Source: Devosia enhydra (GTDB taxonomy: Bacteria > Pseudomonadota > Alphaproteobacteria > Rhizobiales > Devosiaceae). From it: DNA of 64,000 nt. The DNA lies in assembly GCF_900119845.1 (NCBI RefSeq), contig NZ_FPKU01000002.1, forward strand, positions 901,381 through 965,380, in the 5' to 3' direction. Positions 1 through 8,679 of the stretch are shown here, piece by piece (the first letter of the stretch is position 1; each line of letters begins with the position of its first letter). A program made the position numbers and the translations under genes. The notes beneath the pieces are model-generated. The model did no database searches. It saw only the letters and a list, made by a program, of their open reading frames with translations, and was not told the origin of the DNA.

Positions 1-561
1 CGCGCCGGGCCGATCCGGCTCGAGGCCTATGTGACCTTCAAGCCCGAGGCCAATGCGCTCAAGCTCTCGGAAACCGACGTGCGCTCCTTCGGCTTCCTCT
101 TCGACCTGCAGGTGGGCGACACGACGCCGGGCGAGCGGGTGATGCCGCATCTGCGCTTTCTCAATGCCAGCAGTGGCGAGCATGTGCAGAAATGGCAGTT
201 CAAGCGCCAGTCCGTGCCCATCGTGCCCATCGGCACCGAGAACAAGACGATCTCGCACTACCATCTTTCGCCCGATGGCTGGGAGGACCTGCCGGGGGGC
301 GCGCAGCGGCTCTGCTACAACGAGATCCCGACCAAGGTGAACTGGCACTATATCTGCTTTGATTTCGACCTTTCGAGCATGCAGTGCACCGGCTTTCGCT
401 GCAACGACCGGGTGTTCGACATGTCGGGCTTTGACAGCCTGCGCCTTCCGGCAATGAAGAACCTCTGGTGCATGCTGAACCTGGCGTTCTTTGCCGAGAC
501 CGACAGCGGCAAGCGCGCCTTCGTCTATATCGACAGCGTCTGCCTTTCGGGAGACTTCTGA
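1..561 (+). CDS. Hypothetical beta-rich protein, 5' end cut by window
   Basis: The frame is open from base 1, so the start lies outside the window; an in-frame GTG at 31 is not convincing. About 186 residues are visible. No signal peptide or membrane segment is seen. The composition, with many alternating hydrophobic residues, Trp, Tyr and Phe, suggests a beta-sandwich of the kind that binds carbohydrate or carries a laminin-like fold. I do not recognise the family with certainty; DUF6772 is a weak guess. The stop TGA overlaps the next ATG (TGATG), so the two are translationally coupled, and both precede an enolase-superfamily enzyme, suggesting a role in sugar-acid catabolism. Confidence 0.7.
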   Translation, partial: RAGPIRLEAYVTFKPEANALKLSETDVRSFGFLFDLQVGDTTPGERVMPHLRFLNASSGEHVQKWQFKRQSVPIVPIGTENKTISHYHLSPDGWEDLPGGAQRLCYNEIPTKVNWHYICFDFDLSSMQCTGFRCNDRVFDMSGFDSLRLPAMKNLWCMLNLAFFAETDSGKRAFVYIDSVCLSGDF

Positions 562-893
562 TGCGGATGAGCAATTCGGCGGTCGTTACCCGCAACATCA
601 CCTGGTCGGGGCTGGCCCATTCCGAGCCCTATGAGGCCGGCTGGGCCGGCGAGGCAGTGATCTTCGTGCGGGCCTTGAAGCCGGGCATCGGCGGGGCCGG
701 CATCGCCCATGTCGAAATGTCGGCCGATGGCATGAACTGGGCCCGCGAGGGCACGAGCTTTCCCCTGCCCACGAGCGAAAATGAAGTGACCTTCGGCAGG
801 GTCAGCCATTTTGGCAACTGGCTGCGCATCGCCGCCGAATTCCCCGAGGGCGCGAGCCTTACTGTGCTCGTTACCCTCCATTTCAAGAGCTGA
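561..893 (+). CDS. Hypothetical small beta-rich protein
   Basis: A 110-residue protein starting at ATG 561, which shares its A with the stop codon of the upstream gene. The sequence is soluble, has no signal peptide, and contains repeated short beta-strand-like segments (for example GEAVIFVRAL and LTVLVTLHF), consistent with a single beta-sandwich domain. I do not recognise the family. It sits between an unknown beta-rich gene and the enolase-superfamily enzyme, with only 4 bases to the latter, so it is almost certainly in the same operon and pathway. A regulatory or substrate-binding role is possible but cannot be shown from sequence. Confidence 0.7.
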   Translation: MRMSNSAVVTRNITWSGLAHSEPYEAGWAGEAVIFVRALKPGIGGAGIAHVEMSADGMNWAREGTSFPLPTSENEVTFGRVSHFGNWLRIAAEFPEGASLTVLVTLHFKS

Positions 894-897
894 CGCC

Positions 898-2037
898 ATG
901 ACCAGTGCCGCATCGGGTTCCCCGCTCGCCATCAGGGCCATCACCCTCCATCCTTTGAGGGTCAAACTGCCCAAGGCGCAAAAGACCGGCCAGGCAGTGT
1001 TCGAAGCGCTCGAGATCGTGGTGGTCGAGGTCAAGGCCGAGAACGGGCTTGTCGGCATCGGCGAGGCGCTGGCGCGGGTGGGATCGGCCGGCTATGCGCG
1101 GCTGATGGAGGATGCGCTCGTGCCGCGGCTCATCGGGCAGGACGCGTTCGACCGCCGCAGGCTGTGGAAGGCGATGCGCTCGGTGCTGACGGGGCGGCCC
1201 GGCGGCCAGCTGGTCGAGGCGATCTCGGCCATCGACATCGCGCTCTGGGACCTTGTGGGCCAGCATCTGGGCGTGCCGATCCACCAGCTTCTGGGCGGCA
1301 TGGGGCGCAAGCGGGTCAGGGCCTACGCGTCCTCGATCAACTGGCTCGATGACGCGACCGCCGAGGCCGAGGTGCGGATGTGCCTCGATCTGGGGTTCCG
1401 CGAGATCAAGGTGAAGCTCGGCCAGAGCGTGCAGCAGGCGATCGCGCGGGCGCGGCTCGTGCGCGAGCTTGCTCCCGAGGCGCTGCTCGGGGTCGACTGC
1501 AACTGGGCCTTCGATGTCGACGAGGCCATCCAGCTCGGGCGGGCGCTCGGGGATCTCGGCTATGACTTCTTCGAGGAGCCGATCGTGCCGCACGACCGGG
1601 CCGGTTATCGCCGGCTCGCCCATCATCTGCCGATCCGGCTGGCGGCGGGGGAGAGCGACTATGTCGCGGCCGAGGCGCTGATGTCGCTCGAGGACCGGGT
1701 GCTGGGCATGATCCAGCCCGACGTGACGCGCTCGGGCGGCATCACCGAAACCTGGCGCATCGCCGAACTGGCGGCGGCCCACAATGTCGCCTATGCCCCG
1801 CATGTGGGCTGGTCGGGCGGTATCTGCGCGGCGGCGAGCTTGCATCTGGCGGCGGCGGCCGAGAGCTTCCGCACCTATGAATGCATGGTGTTCGACAATC
1901 CGCTGCGCACCGATCTCTGCACGCCGCTGGTGGGCGACCGGACACAGCTCGTCGATGGCCTGCTGGAGGTGCCGCAGGGGCCGGGCCTCGGCGTCACCCT
2001 CGACCGGGACGTGGTGGATAACCACCGCATCGGCTGA
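898..2037 (+). CDS. Mandelate racemase/muconate lactonizing family enzyme (enolase superfamily)
   Basis: A 379-residue protein, normal length for the family. It has the N-terminal capping domain and a (beta/alpha)7-beta barrel. The second barrel strand carries the KxK pair (K171, K173); the Mg ligands are D200, E226 and E252; D275 in QPDVTRSGG and H302 in PHVGWSGG form the His-Asp dyad that defines the mandelate-racemase subgroup. Such enzymes abstract the alpha proton of a carboxylate and act as acid-sugar dehydratases or racemases in the cytoplasm. The substrate is not predictable here. ATG 898 lies 4 bases after the preceding gene. A strong hairpin terminator follows. Confidence 0.9.
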   Translation: MTSAASGSPLAIRAITLHPLRVKLPKAQKTGQAVFEALEIVVVEVKAENGLVGIGEALARVGSAGYARLMEDALVPRLIGQDAFDRRRLWKAMRSVLTGRPGGQLVEAISAIDIALWDLVGQHLGVPIHQLLGGMGRKRVRAYASSINWLDDATAEAEVRMCLDLGFREIKVKLGQSVQQAIARARLVRELAPEALLGVDCNWAFDVDEAIQLGRALGDLGYDFFEEPIVPHDRAGYRRLAHHLPIRLAAGESDYVAAEALMSLEDRVLGMIQPDVTRSGGITETWRIAELAAAHNVAYAPHVGWSGGICAAASLHLAAAAESFRTYECMVFDNPLRTDLCTPLVGDRTQLVDGLLEVPQGPGLGVTLDRDVVDNHRIG

Positions 2038-2051
2038 TCATCAAGAGGCTT

Positions 2052-2090
2052 CTGCGCCGCGCGAGCTTTTGACCAGCGCGGCGCAGTTTT
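2052..2090 (+). terminator. Rho-independent terminator after the enolase-superfamily gene
   Basis: Perfect 11-bp arms, CTGCGCCGCGC at 2052-2062 and GCGCGGCGCAG at 2076-2086, with a 13-base loop, are followed by TTTT (2087-2090). It lies between two convergent genes and is oriented to stop plus-strand transcription. Confidence 0.8.
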
Positions 2091-2094
2091 GGTC

Positions 2095-3819
2095 TTACGC
2101 CGAGACCGTGCGGGTCGCTTCCCGCAGGGCGGCGACGACGCGGTTTGCGCCGCGCATCAGCTGGGTGCGGGCAAAGCCCTTCGTCGCGTCGCCATGGGCG
2201 CTGAGCTCGGTGGCCACCGACAGCTGCGGCAGGCCCGGGATGGGCAGGGCCGGATCATGGGTGAAGCGCGGCCCGCGCGTATAGTTGAGTGGCACGAGGA
2301 TGCGGGCGAGCTTCTGGATCGCCGCATTGGCCTTGGCTTCCGTGACGCTGCCCGCTTCGATGCCGGCATAAAAGCGCGACAGTGCCGCCTTGAGCTCGGC
2401 CAGAGCGGCCGAGACCGGCTCGAGAAGCGCGGCATCGGCACCCGCCGCCTTGACATATTTGGCCAGCGTCGCCTCGAATTCAGCAGAGGTCGCCCGCCAG
2501 TCGAAGGGGAGAACGGGGGCGTTGGCCACCGCCATGACGGCGGCGAGGTAGACCTTGATGTCGCGGATGAGGATATCGCGGTCGGCGATCTCCATCAGGT
2601 CGTTCTCAGTGTGCCAGGCGATGTTTCCGCCGCAGCCGCCGACGGTATAGTAGTTCATCTCCTTGCGCTTCTCGACCGTCATGGTGGAGGAGAGCATGAA
2701 AAAGCTCGAGAGCCCGATATTGTTGAACGAGTAATCCCCGGCGCGCAGGGGACGCTCGCCATGCGAGCCCATGCCGGTGACATCGCGAATCACGGTCTGG
2801 CAGAAAGCCTCGGTCTCGCTCATCCAGGCGACGTTCTCGTAGACATCGGCCCAGCGGCAGCCGGGGCTGTCGCAATTGACCTGGGCGATGCAGTTCTCGT
2901 CGAGATCGATGGCGAAGGCATCGGCGAACCAGGCCGAGCCGGCATAGCGGCCGGTGGAATGGCCCGGCCACCAGGCGATGCGGACCGAGCGGCGAAGGCT
3001 TTCGCGGTTGGCCCAGAGGACGCGGGCGATTTCGAGGAGCGCGGCGTCGCCGGTGGCGTTGTCGCCGACCCCGACATCCCAGCTGTCATAATGGCCGTGG
3101 AGCAGCACGAACTTGTCGGGCTCGCTTACGCCGGGCACATTGACCACCGGAACCAGCGACTTGAACCAGCCTTCCTCGAGCTTTGTCCTGATCGTGGCGC
3201 TGCCGCCGCGCTGGGCGAGCGCGACGAGCTTTGCGCCATCCTCATTGTTGACCACGGCGACCGGGATGCGCGGCTTGCGCGGCAGGCCATCGAGATCGGG
3301 CGTGCCCCAGACCGAGGAGCAGATGCCCCAGTGCCGGTCGACACCCGGATTGATGCCAATGACGCCGATGGCGCCCTTGTCCTGGAATTCGAGCACCTTG
3401 TTGGGCGAGGCAAAGCCGTCGGTCAGCACGATCTTGCCGCGGATGCGCTCTTCGGCGGCGGCGGCTTCGTCGCGGTTCTTGTCGTAAAAGCTCGAGACCG
3501 TGGCTGAAAGCGTGCCGGGGACGTGGGCGAGGAGGCCGGTGAGGCCTTCGGGGCAGCTCAGGGAATAGGCGGGGGGCTTCGAGGCGAAGGTTGTCCCCTC
3601 CGCTTCCACCGAGGCCTCATAGGGAATGGAGAGGTAGAGCTGGGCTTCGAGCAGCTCGACCGGAACACCCAGTGCCTCGAGGCGCCTGGCGATGTCATGG
3701 GCAGAGGCTTCGACGTCTTCGGGCTTCCAGCGCGGCATGGTGGAGAAGGCTTCGACCAGCGCCCAGGGCGCATTCCCATTGACTTGATCGATGACCTTGT
3801 TGATTGCCGTGTCGAGCAT
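2095..3819 (-). CDS. M28-family zinc peptidase-like protein with PA domain
   Basis: A 574-residue cytoplasmic protein (no signal peptide). A protease-associated domain spans about residues 130-210 and the M28 catalytic domain follows. HGHYD (241-245) and GDNATG (D253) supply His and Asp metal ligands, and AWHTEND near 403 supplies the last His. Where M28 enzymes normally have the catalytic EE before GS, this protein has GHSTGRYAGS (H287-S288), so the general base is absent or moved. ATG 3819 follows a GGAGGG site. It is divergent from the GntR gene across a double operator. It is probably a peptidase or aminoacylase for the compound imported by the nearby ABC system. Confidence 0.85.
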   Translation of the reverse strand: MLDTAINKVIDQVNGNAPWALVEAFSTMPRWKPEDVEASAHDIARRLEALGVPVELLEAQLYLSIPYEASVEAEGTTFASKPPAYSLSCPEGLTGLLAHVPGTLSATVSSFYDKNRDEAAAAEERIRGKIVLTDGFASPNKVLEFQDKGAIGVIGINPGVDRHWGICSSVWGTPDLDGLPRKPRIPVAVVNNEDGAKLVALAQRGGSATIRTKLEEGWFKSLVPVVNVPGVSEPDKFVLLHGHYDSWDVGVGDNATGDAALLEIARVLWANRESLRRSVRIAWWPGHSTGRYAGSAWFADAFAIDLDENCIAQVNCDSPGCRWADVYENVAWMSETEAFCQTVIRDVTGMGSHGERPLRAGDYSFNNIGLSSFFMLSSTMTVEKRKEMNYYTVGGCGGNIAWHTENDLMEIADRDILIRDIKVYLAAVMAVANAPVLPFDWRATSAEFEATLAKYVKAAGADAALLEPVSAALAELKAALSRFYAGIEAGSVTEAKANAAIQKLARILVPLNYTRGPRFTHDPALPIPGLPQLSVATELSAHGDATKGFARTQLMRGANRVVAALREATRTVSA

Positions 3820-3891
3820 ACGGCCCTCCTTCCTGGTGTTGGTTGACCGGTGGCATTGCGACCGGGGCTGGGCCTACGATGCCTCATCGGC

Positions 3892-3924
3892 AATTGTCGT
3901 ACAATCCCGGATTGTACGACAATT
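3892..3924. promoter_or_regulatory. Double GntR operator between M28 gene and gntR
   Basis: Two 15-bp arms (3892-3906 and 3910-3924) form a perfect inverted repeat around CCG. Each arm contains ATTGTCGTACAAT or its complement, itself a TTGT-N3-ACAA dyad typical of GntR/FCD operators. The same 13-mer occurs at 12172-12184. Each copy abuts a -35-like TTG hexamer (TTGACT at 3926 on plus, TTGCCG on minus), consistent with repression of both divergent promoters. Confidence 0.8.
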
Positions 3925-3925
3925 T

Positions 3926-3960
3926 TTGACTAGGCTTTGGCGGTCGCCGCAGTTAGTGTC
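3926..3960 (+). promoter_or_regulatory. Putative promoter of the gntR-hyuB-hyuA-M20 operon
   Basis: TTGACT at 3926-3931 immediately follows the operator. A weak -10 such as AGTTAG lies near 3951. Bases 3911-3940 match 12172-12201 at about 25 of 30 positions, so the promoter and operator were apparently duplicated as a unit. Confidence 0.5.
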
Positions 3961-4029
3961 TGGGCCGATGAGCACGGGCGGCGAAGGCGCCGCGACACGT
4001 TGGGGAAGAGGACCGACCCGCCGGGCGGC

Positions 4030-4752
4030 ATGACGATGAACGAGCTGCTCAAGATCTTCCAGGTCGATTTCGGTGCCCTGGCGCAGCCGGCCGAGGGCGA
4101 TATGCCCGGCCGTCCGCTGACGCGCGACCGCGTCTTCGAGGCGGTCCGGCAGGCGATCGTCGAGGGTCGGCTGGCGCCCGGAACGCGGCTGCCCGAGCGC
4201 GAATTGTGCGAGGCCTTCGGCATCAGCCGCACGGTGGTGCGCGAAGTGGCGCGACGGCTGGAGGCCGAAAAGCTCGCCACCGTCATTCCCCATAGCGGGC
4301 TGCGGGTCGCGACCGTCACCCGCAAGATCGTGCGCGAGATCTACGAGATCCGCATGGAACTCGAAGTCATCATCGTGCGCAGCTTTCTGGCCTGCGCCAG
4401 CGACGACGACATCGCGGTGGCCCAGGAGTTCGGGCAGAAGCTGCTCGATGCCGGCATGCGCTCGGACAAGGTCGGCATGGTCGAGACCATGTCGAGCTTT
4501 CTGCGCTTCATGACCGAGGTGGCCGACAACCAGATCGCCGCCGAGCTGCTCGCCCAGCTGCGCTCGCGGGTCAACATGCTGCGCGTCTATGCCATGGCCG
4601 AACCCGGCCAGCTTGAAACCGGCATGGAGGGCGTGCGCGCCATCATCGCCGGCATCACCGCGCGCGACGACGCGGCGGCCGAGCGCGCCACCCGCGTCTA
4701 TGTCAGCCGCTCGGCCGAGGCCGTGCTGCGCCACATGGAGAGGGACGCATGA
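4030..4752 (+). CDS. GntR-family regulator with FCD ligand-binding domain
   Basis: A 240-residue regulator from ATG 4030; ATG 4036 is also possible. The winged helix is at about residues 30-90, with PLTRDRVFEAVRQAIVEG, the turn GTRLPERELCEAFGISR and a wing ending HSGLRVATV. The all-helical FCD domain fills the rest and normally binds a metal-linked carboxylate. It is divergent from the M28 gene, and 64 bases before the hydantoinase genes. The TTGT-N3-ACAA dyads at 3892-3924 and 12172-12184 fit its class, so I infer that it represses itself, the catabolic genes and the ABC transporter, with a pathway intermediate as inducer. Confidence 0.9.
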   Translation: MTMNELLKIFQVDFGALAQPAEGDMPGRPLTRDRVFEAVRQAIVEGRLAPGTRLPERELCEAFGISRTVVREVARRLEAEKLATVIPHSGLRVATVTRKIVREIYEIRMELEVIIVRSFLACASDDDIAVAQEFGQKLLDAGMRSDKVGMVETMSSFLRFMTEVADNQIAAELLAQLRSRVNMLRVYAMAEPGQLETGMEGVRAIIAGITARDDAAAERATRVYVSRSAEAVLRHMERDA

Positions 4753-4816
4753 CCCGCGCGGGTCGCGCGCCGCTCCCGACGAACCTGATTTTCCCGTTTT
4801 CCACCCTGGAAGGCCA

Positions 4817-6649
4817 ATGATGACACCGCAGTCCTCCGCCATGCCGGCCCTCGTGCCGGACGATGCCCCGCTCTGTGATCCGGTTACGCTCGAGATCATC
4901 CGCGGTGCTATCATGGCGACCCAGCGCGAGATGGAAGCCCTGATCGAACGCACCGCGATCTCGGCCTTTATCCGCGAGAAGAAGGATTTCTACACCGCGC
5001 TGTTCGACGAGCGCGGCGTGATGGCGGTGGGCTCGATGGTGCCGATCTTTGGAGACCTGACGAGCCCGGTGTTCGAGCATTTCCCGCGCGAGACGATGAA
5101 GCCGGGCGATCTCTACTGGTACAATGACTGCTATGGCTCGAAGGGCGCCGTGACCCATTCGAACGACCAGGTGCTGCTGGCCCCGGTGTTCCATGGCGAG
5201 AGGCTCTGCGCCTTCGTGATGAGCTGGGCCCATTTCGCCGATATCGGCGGGCTTCATCCGGGCTCGATCAGCCCCGATGCCACCTCGATCTATCAGGAAG
5301 GCATCATCGTGCCGCCCACCAAGCTCGTGGATCGCGGTACGGTCAACGAGGCGGCGCTCGCGATCTTCCACCGCAATTCGCGCTTCCCCGCCCAGAGCGA
5401 GGGCGACATGTCGGCGCTGATGGCCTCGGTCAAGCTCGGGGTGACGCGCGTGGCCGAGATCGTGGCGCGCCATGGCGCCGACACGGTCTCCGATGCGTTG
5501 GCGCAGCTGCTCGAACGCACCCGCACGCTGGTGCGGCGCCGGCTGGCCGAGACCTTCGACTACGGCACCTACAAGTTCGCCGACCAGATCGACAGCGACG
5601 GGCATGGCAACGGCCCCTTCACGCTGCGCTTTGCCATCACGCGCGAAAAGGGCGCCGATGGCGAGGACCGGTTCATCTTCGATGCCACCGAAAGCGACGA
5701 CCAGGCGCCCGGCCCGGTCAACCTGATCATGAACAAGGGCGTGCCCGGCATGGCGCTGGGGCTCTATTTCCTTGGCGGGGACCCGAGCCAAGTGGTCAAT
5801 GCCGGCGGCCCGCTCGCCATCGACGAGGTGCGGCTGCGCGAGGGCTCGATCGTCAATCCGCGCTTCCCGGCGCCGCTCGGCATGCGCGGGCTCACCGTGA
5901 TGCGAATGCTCGCCGTGCTCAACGGGCTGGTCAATCGCGGCAAGGGCGGGGCGCCCGCCGCCCATTCGGCCTATGTGGTGACCATCATGCGCGGCACCTT
6001 CGGCAAGGAGACGGGGACGCCCAAGCCATTCCTCCTCGCCGACGGCATCGGGGTGGGCTATGGCGCCCGCGATTTCGCCGACGGCATCGATGCGGTCTAT
6101 TTCGTCGCGCAGGAGAACTATCCCGTCGAATTCCTCGAAGCGGGCTATCCCATCCGGCTGATGCAATATGGCGTGGTGCCGGATTCGGGCGGGCCGGGGC
6201 GCTGGCGCGGCGGCACCGGCATCATCCGCGAATACGAGATCCTCGCCGACGAGGCGCTGCTCGCCATCCGCATCGACGGGGTGAAGAACCCGCCCTGGGG
6301 CTATGCCGGGGGCATGTCGGGCGGGGGCGGCCATATCGTGGTCAATCCCGGAACGCCGCAGGAGCGGGTCATTCCGCCGCTCTCGGACGGCACGGCGCTG
6401 AAAAAGGGCGACATCCTGCGCATCCGCACCGGCGGGGGCGGGGGGATGGGGCATCCCTTCGACCGGCCGGCCGAAAAAGTGCTCGAGGACGTGCTGGGGG
6501 GCTTTGTGTCCGCCGACGCGGCGCAGCGCTTCTATGGCGTCGTGATCGCAAATGACGCGATCGATGCGGACGCCACCGCGCGCCTCAGGGCCGACCGCCC
6601 CGCCACCAAGGCCTTCCACCGCAACACCTATGTCGACGAGCTCGCCTGA
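4817..6649 (+). CDS. hyuB: Hydantoinase B / 5-oxoprolinase beta-type subunit
   Basis: A 610-residue HyuB-family protein; full family length is about 550-600. It begins at one of two adjacent ATGs (4817, 4820), with GGAAGG just upstream. Family hallmarks are DPVTLEIIRGAI near the N-terminus, DFYTALFD, NDCYGSKGAVTHSND and the glycine-rich RTGGGGGMGHP near the C-terminus. HyuB pairs with HyuA to hydrolyse cyclic amides such as hydantoins, 5-oxoproline or lactams, usually with ATP. The stop overlaps the hyuA ATG (TGATG), so they are coupled. The exact ring substrate is not predictable; the peptidase and oligopeptide-transporter context suggests pyroglutamyl or cyclic peptide-like compounds. Confidence 0.88.
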   Translation: MMTPQSSAMPALVPDDAPLCDPVTLEIIRGAIMATQREMEALIERTAISAFIREKKDFYTALFDERGVMAVGSMVPIFGDLTSPVFEHFPRETMKPGDLYWYNDCYGSKGAVTHSNDQVLLAPVFHGERLCAFVMSWAHFADIGGLHPGSISPDATSIYQEGIIVPPTKLVDRGTVNEAALAIFHRNSRFPAQSEGDMSALMASVKLGVTRVAEIVARHGADTVSDALAQLLERTRTLVRRRLAETFDYGTYKFADQIDSDGHGNGPFTLRFAITREKGADGEDRFIFDATESDDQAPGPVNLIMNKGVPGMALGLYFLGGDPSQVVNAGGPLAIDEVRLREGSIVNPRFPAPLGMRGLTVMRMLAVLNGLVNRGKGGAPAAHSAYVVTIMRGTFGKETGTPKPFLLADGIGVGYGARDFADGIDAVYFVAQENYPVEFLEAGYPIRLMQYGVVPDSGGPGRWRGGTGIIREYEILADEALLAIRIDGVKNPPWGYAGGMSGGGGHIVVNPGTPQERVIPPLSDGTALKKGDILRIRTGGGGGMGHPFDRPAEKVLEDVLGGFVSADAAQRFYGVVIANDAIDADATARLRADRPATKAFHRNTYVDELA

Positions 6650-8679
6650 TGGCCACTGATACCCGCTCCTCCCTCGCCGTTGCCGTGGATATCGGCGGCA
6701 CCTTCACCGATGTCGCGCTGGTCGACGGATCGGGCCGCTCCTGGCGCGCCAAGACGCCCTCGATCCCGTCGGACCCGTCCGAGGCCTTCCTCAACGGCAT
6801 AAGGCTGGCGCTCGAACAGGCCGGCGCCAGCGCCACCGATCTCGACCAGGTGCTGCATGGCACGACGGTCGCCACCAACATGATCCTCGAAGGCAAGGGC
6901 GCGCGCACCGCGCTCGTGACGACGCGGGGCTTCCGCCACGTGCTGGCGATCGGCCGGCAGGACATTCCGCGCAAGGCCAATCTCTATACCTGGGTGAAGC
7001 CTGTGCCGCCGGTGCCCGCGAGCCGGATCCTTGAGATCAACGAGCGTGTCGCCGCCGGCGGCGCGGTGCTCGAAGCCCTCGACGAGGCAAGCGTGCGCGA
7101 AGCGGCCAGGCGCATAAGGGGCATGGATGTGGGGGCCGTCGCGGTCTGCCTCATCCACGCCTATGCCAACCCGGCCCACGAAAAGCGCGTTGCCGAAATC
7201 CTGCGCGAAGAACTGCCGGGCATGGCGGTGACCGTCTCGTCCGACGTGCTGCCGGTGGTGCGCGAATATGAGCGCTCGCTGACCACCGTGCTCAACGCCA
7301 CGGTGATGCCGGGCGTCACCTCCTATGTCGCAAAGCTCGAACAGCGCCTGCTCGACGAAGGCTCGTCGGTGCCGCTGATGCTGATGCAGTCGAATGGCGG
7401 GGTCGCGGGTGCGCCCAAGATCCGCGTCGCTCCGGCGCTGACCGCGCTTTCGGGCCCGGCGGCCGGCGTCGTCGGTGCGCGGGCGGCGGCCGAAGCCTGC
7501 GGCATCTCCGACATCATCACGGTGGATATCGGGGGCACGTCGGCCGATATCTGCCTGATCAAGGACGGCAAGATCGGGCTCACCCAGTCCGGCGCGGTGG
7601 GCGAATGGCCGCTGGCCCTGCCGATGGTCGACATGATCACCATCGGGGCGGGCGGCGGATCGCTGGCGCGCATCAAGGATGGGTCGCTGACCGTCGGGCC
7701 CGAAAGCGCCGGGGCCCGGCCGGGCCCTGCCTGCTATGGACATGGTGGCACCGAGCCGACCGTAACCGATGCGCATGTGGCGCTCGGCCAGCTGCCGGCG
7801 CGGCTTCTGGGCGGGCGCATGGTGCTCGACATCGAGGCGGCCAAGGCGGCGGTGATGTCGGTGGCAACCCCCTTGGGGCTCGATCTCGAAACCGCCGCGC
7901 GCGGCATTCTCGCCATCGTGGACCACCACATGGTGGGCGCCATGCGCGTGGTGTCGGTGGAGCGCGGGCATGATCCGCGCAATTTCACCCTCGTGCCCTT
8001 TGGCGGGGCCGGGCCGCTGCATGGCTGCGCGCTGGCCGACCTGCTCGGCATCCGCCGCGTGCTGATCACCCCGGCGCCGGGCGTGCTCTGCGCCGACGGG
8101 CTGCTCGCGGCCGACCTCAAGAGCGAGTTCTCGCGCGCCATGGCGCTGGCCGGGCCGATGAACCCGGACGAAACGGCCCCGATCATCGCCGAGCTCGAAG
8201 CCCAGGCTGCTGCCTGGCTCGACGAGGAAGATGTGGCGCCCGAGGCGCGCCGGGTCGAGACTGTCGCGCTGATGCGCTATGCCGGGCAGGGCGGCGAGAT
8301 CGCGGTGCCCTATGCGCCGGATCGCGCGGTGGTGGAGGAGAATTTCCGGCAGGCGCACAAGGCGCTTTACGGCTTCAACCTCGGCGCGCCCATCGAACTG
8401 GTGACGCTGCGCGTGCATGCCACCGGCATTGCCGCCGTGCCGCCGGGCGTGACCCTCGAGCCCGGCGAGACGCCGGCGCCGACCGAGTTCACCGCCGTGC
8501 GCATCGATGGGGCGACCCGCGAAGTGCCGGTGCTGGAGCGCGCCGGCCTCGGGGCCGGGGCGCGATTCGTGGGCCCGGTGATCCTCACCCAGCTCGATAC
8601 CACGACCTTCGTGGCGCCGGGCTGGCAGGGCGAAGTCCACCCCTCGGGCGGCATCATCCTGTCGCGGGTGAACCCATGA
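6649..8679 (+). CDS. hyuA: Hydantoinase A / 5-oxoprolinase alpha-type subunit
   Basis: A 676-residue HyuA-family protein of the ASKHA ATPase fold. The N-terminal phosphate-1 loop is AVDIGGTFTDVALVD (residues about 11-25); HGTTVATN follows near 74. The second phosphate loop is TVDIGGTSADICLI (near 292) and PFGGAGPLHGCALA is typical of the family. It forms the ATP-binding half of the complex with HyuB and acts in the cytoplasm. ATG 6649 overlaps hyuB and its TGA overlaps the M20 peptidase ATG, so hyuB, hyuA and the peptidase form a tightly coupled unit that would open a cyclic amide and then cleave the linear product. Confidence 0.9.
   Translation: MATDTRSSLAVAVDIGGTFTDVALVDGSGRSWRAKTPSIPSDPSEAFLNGIRLALEQAGASATDLDQVLHGTTVATNMILEGKGARTALVTTRGFRHVLAIGRQDIPRKANLYTWVKPVPPVPASRILEINERVAAGGAVLEALDEASVREAARRIRGMDVGAVAVCLIHAYANPAHEKRVAEILREELPGMAVTVSSDVLPVVREYERSLTTVLNATVMPGVTSYVAKLEQRLLDEGSSVPLMLMQSNGGVAGAPKIRVAPALTALSGPAAGVVGARAAAEACGISDIITVDIGGTSADICLIKDGKIGLTQSGAVGEWPLALPMVDMITIGAGGGSLARIKDGSLTVGPESAGARPGPACYGHGGTEPTVTDAHVALGQLPARLLGGRMVLDIEAAKAAVMSVATPLGLDLETAARGILAIVDHHMVGAMRVVSVERGHDPRNFTLVPFGGAGPLHGCALADLLGIRRVLITPAPGVLCADGLLAADLKSEFSRAMALAGPMNPDETAPIIAELEAQAAAWLDEEDVAPEARRVETVALMRYAGQGGEIAVPYAPDRAVVEENFRQAHKALYGFNLGAPIELVTLRVHATGIAAVPPGVTLEPGETPAPTEFTAVRIDGATREVPVLERAGLGAGARFVGPVILTQLDTTTFVAPGWQGEVHPSGGIILSRVNP

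Noticed and set aside
883-2025. Long minus-strand open frame opposite the enolase-superfamily gene
   Set aside because: Its translation is rich in His, Arg, Asp and Pro with no domain, typical of the antisense frame of a high-GC gene. The plus-strand frame has clear catalytic motifs.
2089-3507. 472-codon plus-strand frame opposite the M28 gene
   Set aside because: It overlaps the peptidase gene on the other strand and shows no domain.
4703-6619. 638-codon minus-strand frame opposite hyuB
   Set aside because: It is the mirror frame of a well-supported HyuB gene, with no start signal or recognisable motif.
6628-8640. 670-codon minus-strand frame opposite hyuA
   Set aside because: It is the shadow of hyuA; its composition is unlike a protein.
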